The position numbers and the translations under genes are program-made. Of a DNA stretch of 64,000 nucleotides, positions 61,908 to 64,000 are shown one piece after another. Every line of letters starts with the position of its first letter. The stretch's first letter is position 1. The notes beneath the pieces were generated by a model. It worked only from the letters and a program-made list of their open reading frames with translations. It ran no database searches and was not told the DNA's origin. The DNA comes from Lachnoclostridium edouardi (lineage in GTDB: Bacteria > Bacillota > Clostridia > Lachnospirales > Lachnospiraceae): assembly GCF_900240245.1 (NCBI RefSeq), contig NZ_OESQ01000001.1:2783905-2847904 (forward strand). The letters are read 5' to 3'.

Positions 61908-63125
61908 ATGGCCAGCGTTTATTCAGTATCCCAGGTAAATGCATATATTAAAAATTTGTTCCAGCAGGACTTTGCTCTGGCCAGAATTTCTGTAAAAGGG
62001 GAAATCTCCAACTGCAAATACCACTCCTCAGGCCATATTTATTTTACTTTAAAGGACAAAGGAGGAACTCTGGCGGCAGTTATGTTTGCAGGCCAGAGAA
62101 AGGGACTGGATTTTCAGCTGCAGGAAGGCCAGCAGGTAGTTGTAGCCGGAACGGTGGACGTTTATGAACGGGACGGAAGATATCAGCTGTATGCCAGGGA
62201 AATTACTCTGGACGGAGCAGGGGATTTGTTTCGCAGATTTGAGAAGCTTAGGGACCAGCTGGAGGAAATGGGCATGTTTGCCCCGGAATACAAGCAGAGA
62301 ATCCCTAAATATGCTGAAACTGTAGGCGTGGTGACAGCCCCCACAGGAGCTGCCGTAAGAGATATTATGAATATTTCACACAGAAGAAATCCCTACGTAC
62401 AGCTGGTGCTGTACCCTGCTTTGGTGCAGGGGGCGGAAGCTTCAAAAAGTATTGCCGCAGGAATTCACGCCTTAGATCAAATGGGGTTAGATGTAATTAT
62501 TGTAGGGCGAGGCGGCGGATCTATTGAAGATTTGTGGGCCTTTAATGAAGAAATTGTAGCCAGGGCTATTTTTGACTGCTCCACCCCCGTGATTTCAGCA
62601 GTAGGCCACGAGACAGACGTGACTATTGCCGACTATGTGGCAGATATGAGGGCGCCTACACCTTCAGCCGCAGCAGAGCTGGCAGTTTTTGACTGGAGAC
62701 AATTTGAAGAGGATATAAGAATTTACGAGACAAGTCTGATCCGGTCTATGGAAAGATGTGTGGAAAAGAGAAAAAGTCTGTTAAGCCAGTATGAGCTGAG
62801 GTTGAAGCTGCATCATCCTGGACGTCAGCTAAATGATAAACGTCAAAGGCTGGCAGATATTCAGGACAGAATGGAAAGGCTGATTCAGCAAAAAATAGAG
62901 AGAGCCAGACATAAGCTGGCCCTTTTGTCCGGCAGACTGTCCGCCCAATCTCCCTTAGACAAAATCAGCAGAGGATTTGGGTTTATTACTGATGAAGAGG
63001 AGAGAAAAATTGTTTCTGTAGATCAGACTGCTCCCGGCAGAAGCTTTCACGTACAGCTGTCAGACGGAAAAATAACAGGGGAAGTGAAGGCTGTAGAAAA
63101 GCAGGAGGCAGCTGGGAAAATATAG
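61908..63125 (+). CDS. xseA: Exodeoxyribonuclease VII large subunit
   Basis: Catalytic subunit degrading single-stranded DNA. The 405-residue protein has an N-terminal OB domain (VKGEISNCKYHSSGHIYFTLKD), the nuclease core with VGVVTAPTGAAVRDIMNISHRRNP, VIIVGRGGGSIEDLWAFNEE and SAVGHETDVTIADYVADMRAPTPSAAAE, and a coiled-coil C-terminus. It starts right at the nusB stop, and the small subunit follows. Confidence 0.96.
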   Translation: MASVYSVSQVNAYIKNLFQQDFALARISVKGEISNCKYHSSGHIYFTLKDKGGTLAAVMFAGQRKGLDFQLQEGQQVVVAGTVDVYERDGRYQLYAREITLDGAGDLFRRFEKLRDQLEEMGMFAPEYKQRIPKYAETVGVVTAPTGAAVRDIMNISHRRNPYVQLVLYPALVQGAEASKSIAAGIHALDQMGLDVIIVGRGGGSIEDLWAFNEEIVARAIFDCSTPVISAVGHETDVTIADYVADMRAPTPSAAAELAVFDWRQFEEDIRIYETSLIRSMERCVEKRKSLLSQYELRLKLHHPGRQLNDKRQRLADIQDRMERLIQQKIERARHKLALLSGRLSAQSPLDKISRGFGFITDEEERKIVSVDQTAPGRSFHVQLSDGKITGEVKAVEKQEAAGKI

Positions 63126-63150
63126 ATAAATGGAAAGGACCGCACAGAAC

Positions 63151-63360
63151 ATGGCCAGAAAAAAAGATGAAGCAAGTATAGAAGAAACATTTGCCGTGCT
63201 GGAGGAAATTCTGGAAAAAATGGAAGGGGACGACTGTTCCCTGGAAGAATCCTTCCGCCAGTATCAGACAGGCATGAAGCTGGTAAAATCCTGCCATGAT
63301 AAAATAGATAAAGTAGAAAAGCAGATGATTGTTTTAAATGGGGAGGAGGAAGAAGAATGA
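63151..63360 (+). CDS. xseB: Exodeoxyribonuclease VII small subunit
   Basis: A 69-residue helical partner of XseA with the family pattern IEETFAVLEEILEKMEGDDCSLEESFRQYQTGMKLVKSCHDKIDKVEKQM. The start at 63151 is preferred because GGAAAGGA lies upstream; the ATG at 63130 lacks a site. The stop overlaps the next gene as ATGA. Confidence 0.93.
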   Translation: MARKKDEASIEETFAVLEEILEKMEGDDCSLEESFRQYQTGMKLVKSCHDKIDKVEKQMIVLNGEEEEE

Positions 63361-64000
63361 ATGAAAAAGAACAGCTGAAACTGTATACAGAAGAAGTAGA
63401 AAAGGTTGTTATGTCCTATCTTCCGGCAGAAGAGGGACACCAGAAAACTGTGCTGGAGGCAATGAATTACAGCGTAAAAGCAGGAGGAAAGCGGCTGCGC
63501 CCTATGCTGATGAGGGAAACCTACAGGCTGTTTGGGGGAGCTTCAAAAGAGATTGAGCCTTTTATGGCGGCAATAGAAATGATTCACACATCTTCCTTAA
63601 TCCATGACGACCTTCCGTGTATGGACAATGATACATTAAGAAGAGGAATGCCTACTGTGTGGGTTAAATACGGGTACGATATGGCAGTTTTGGCTGGGGA
63701 TGCTTTAATGATCTACGCCTTTGAGACTGCTGCAAAATCATTTGCCTTGGGCGCGGACCCGGCCCTGGCAGGCAGATGTATAGGACTGCTGGCTGAAAAG
63801 ACGGGGATTTACGGCATGATCGGCGGTCAGACGGTAGATGTGGAGCTGACAAATAAGCCTATTCCAGAGGACAAGCTGGACTTTATTTACAGACTGAAAA
63901 CAGGGGCCCTTTTAGAGGCCTCCATGATGATTGGAGCTATTTTAGCAGGAGCTTCAGAAGAAGATATAAGAAAAATAGAAAAAATTGCATCTGCAATAGG
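63357..64000 (+). CDS. ispA: Polyprenyl (farnesyl) diphosphate synthase, 3' end outside window
   Basis: Chain-elongating prenyltransferase making farnesyl or geranylgeranyl diphosphate. The 214 or so visible residues include SVKAGGKRLRPML, the first aspartate-rich motif in LIHDDLPCMDND, RRGMPT, LAGDALMIYAFE, GGQTVDVE and the LKTGALLEASMMIGAILAG region. The second aspartate-rich motif lies beyond the window edge. The start at 63357 overlaps the xseB stop. The nusB-xseA-xseB-ispA order is the common Firmicute arrangement that usually leads to dxs. Confidence 0.93.
   Translation, partial: MNEKEQLKLYTEEVEKVVMSYLPAEEGHQKTVLEAMNYSVKAGGKRLRPMLMRETYRLFGGASKEIEPFMAAIEMIHTSSLIHDDLPCMDNDTLRRGMPTVWVKYGYDMAVLAGDALMIYAFETAAKSFALGADPALAGRCIGLLAEKTGIYGMIGGQTVDVELTNKPIPEDKLDFIYRLKTGALLEASMMIGAILAGASEEDIRKIEKIASAI

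Noticed and set aside
1..64000. CRISPR arrays, rRNA and tRNA genes
   Set aside because: No regularly spaced repeats or recognisable RNA gene sequences were seen on either strand.

Overview
The window looks like chromosome of an anaerobic, low-G+C Gram-positive of the Lachnospiraceae/Clostridia type. The reasons are class III (anaerobic) ribonucleotide reductases, rubrerythrin, a tryptophan T-box leader, frequent GGAGG Shine-Dalgarno sites, TTG and GTG starts, a YesM/YesN two-component pair and a scpA-scpB block. I saw no rRNA, tRNA or CRISPR array. Gene calls rest on reading the translations; no database search was run.

Left end (1-~7.6 kb), accessory DNA: a mobilizable element enters from the left edge. 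On the minus strand it carries a TnpX-like large serine recombinase (cut by the window), a small element protein, a MobV/Mob_Pre relaxase, a shortened RepA_N initiator and a cysteine-rich VLP protein. Divergent from these are a lone SMI1/KNR4 (SUKH) gene and an XRE regulator. Next come an unknown membrane protein, a lipoprotein and a gene that has lost its 5' end. A 460-bp hairpin-rich gap precedes the core chromosome.

7.7-29.6 kb: sbcD-sbcC; a divergent RpiR regulator facing an operon of a TIM-barrel isomerase, an AfuABC/PhnSTU-type importer and a PHP phosphoesterase (probably organophosphate or sugar-phosphate use); a decayed SRAP gene; an ArsC/Spx-like protein; then a sugar ABC importer, a second TIM-barrel isomerase, a YesM-type kinase, a membrane-anchored binding-protein-like protein and a YesN-type AraC regulator. 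MgtC-like and Gx-transporter genes close the block.

29.6-36.6 kb: a complete trpEGDCFBA operon behind a strong promoter and a Trp T-box terminator leader. 36.6-45.6 kb, cell-surface block: galT, a DPM/GtrB-like glycosyltransferase, a GT-C-like membrane protein, a secreted DUF5722-like glycosidase, an unknown membrane protein and a D,D-carboxypeptidase with wall-binding repeats. 45.6-49.4 kb: a sugar-acid locus (GntP permease, mandelate-racemase-type dehydratase, divergent LysR regulator).

49.5-64 kb, housekeeping: rubrerythrin, a metallophosphoesterase, scpAB, nrdD-nrdG, dut, a TPR lipoprotein, hflX, a second nrdD with a fused C-terminal redoxin domain, an Asp23 protein, nusB-xseA-xseB and the start of ispA. 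The most interesting items are the apparent three-component sensor, the AfuABC-PHP-RpiR operon, the two different class III reductases sharing one visible activase, and the paired palindromes in the mobile element.
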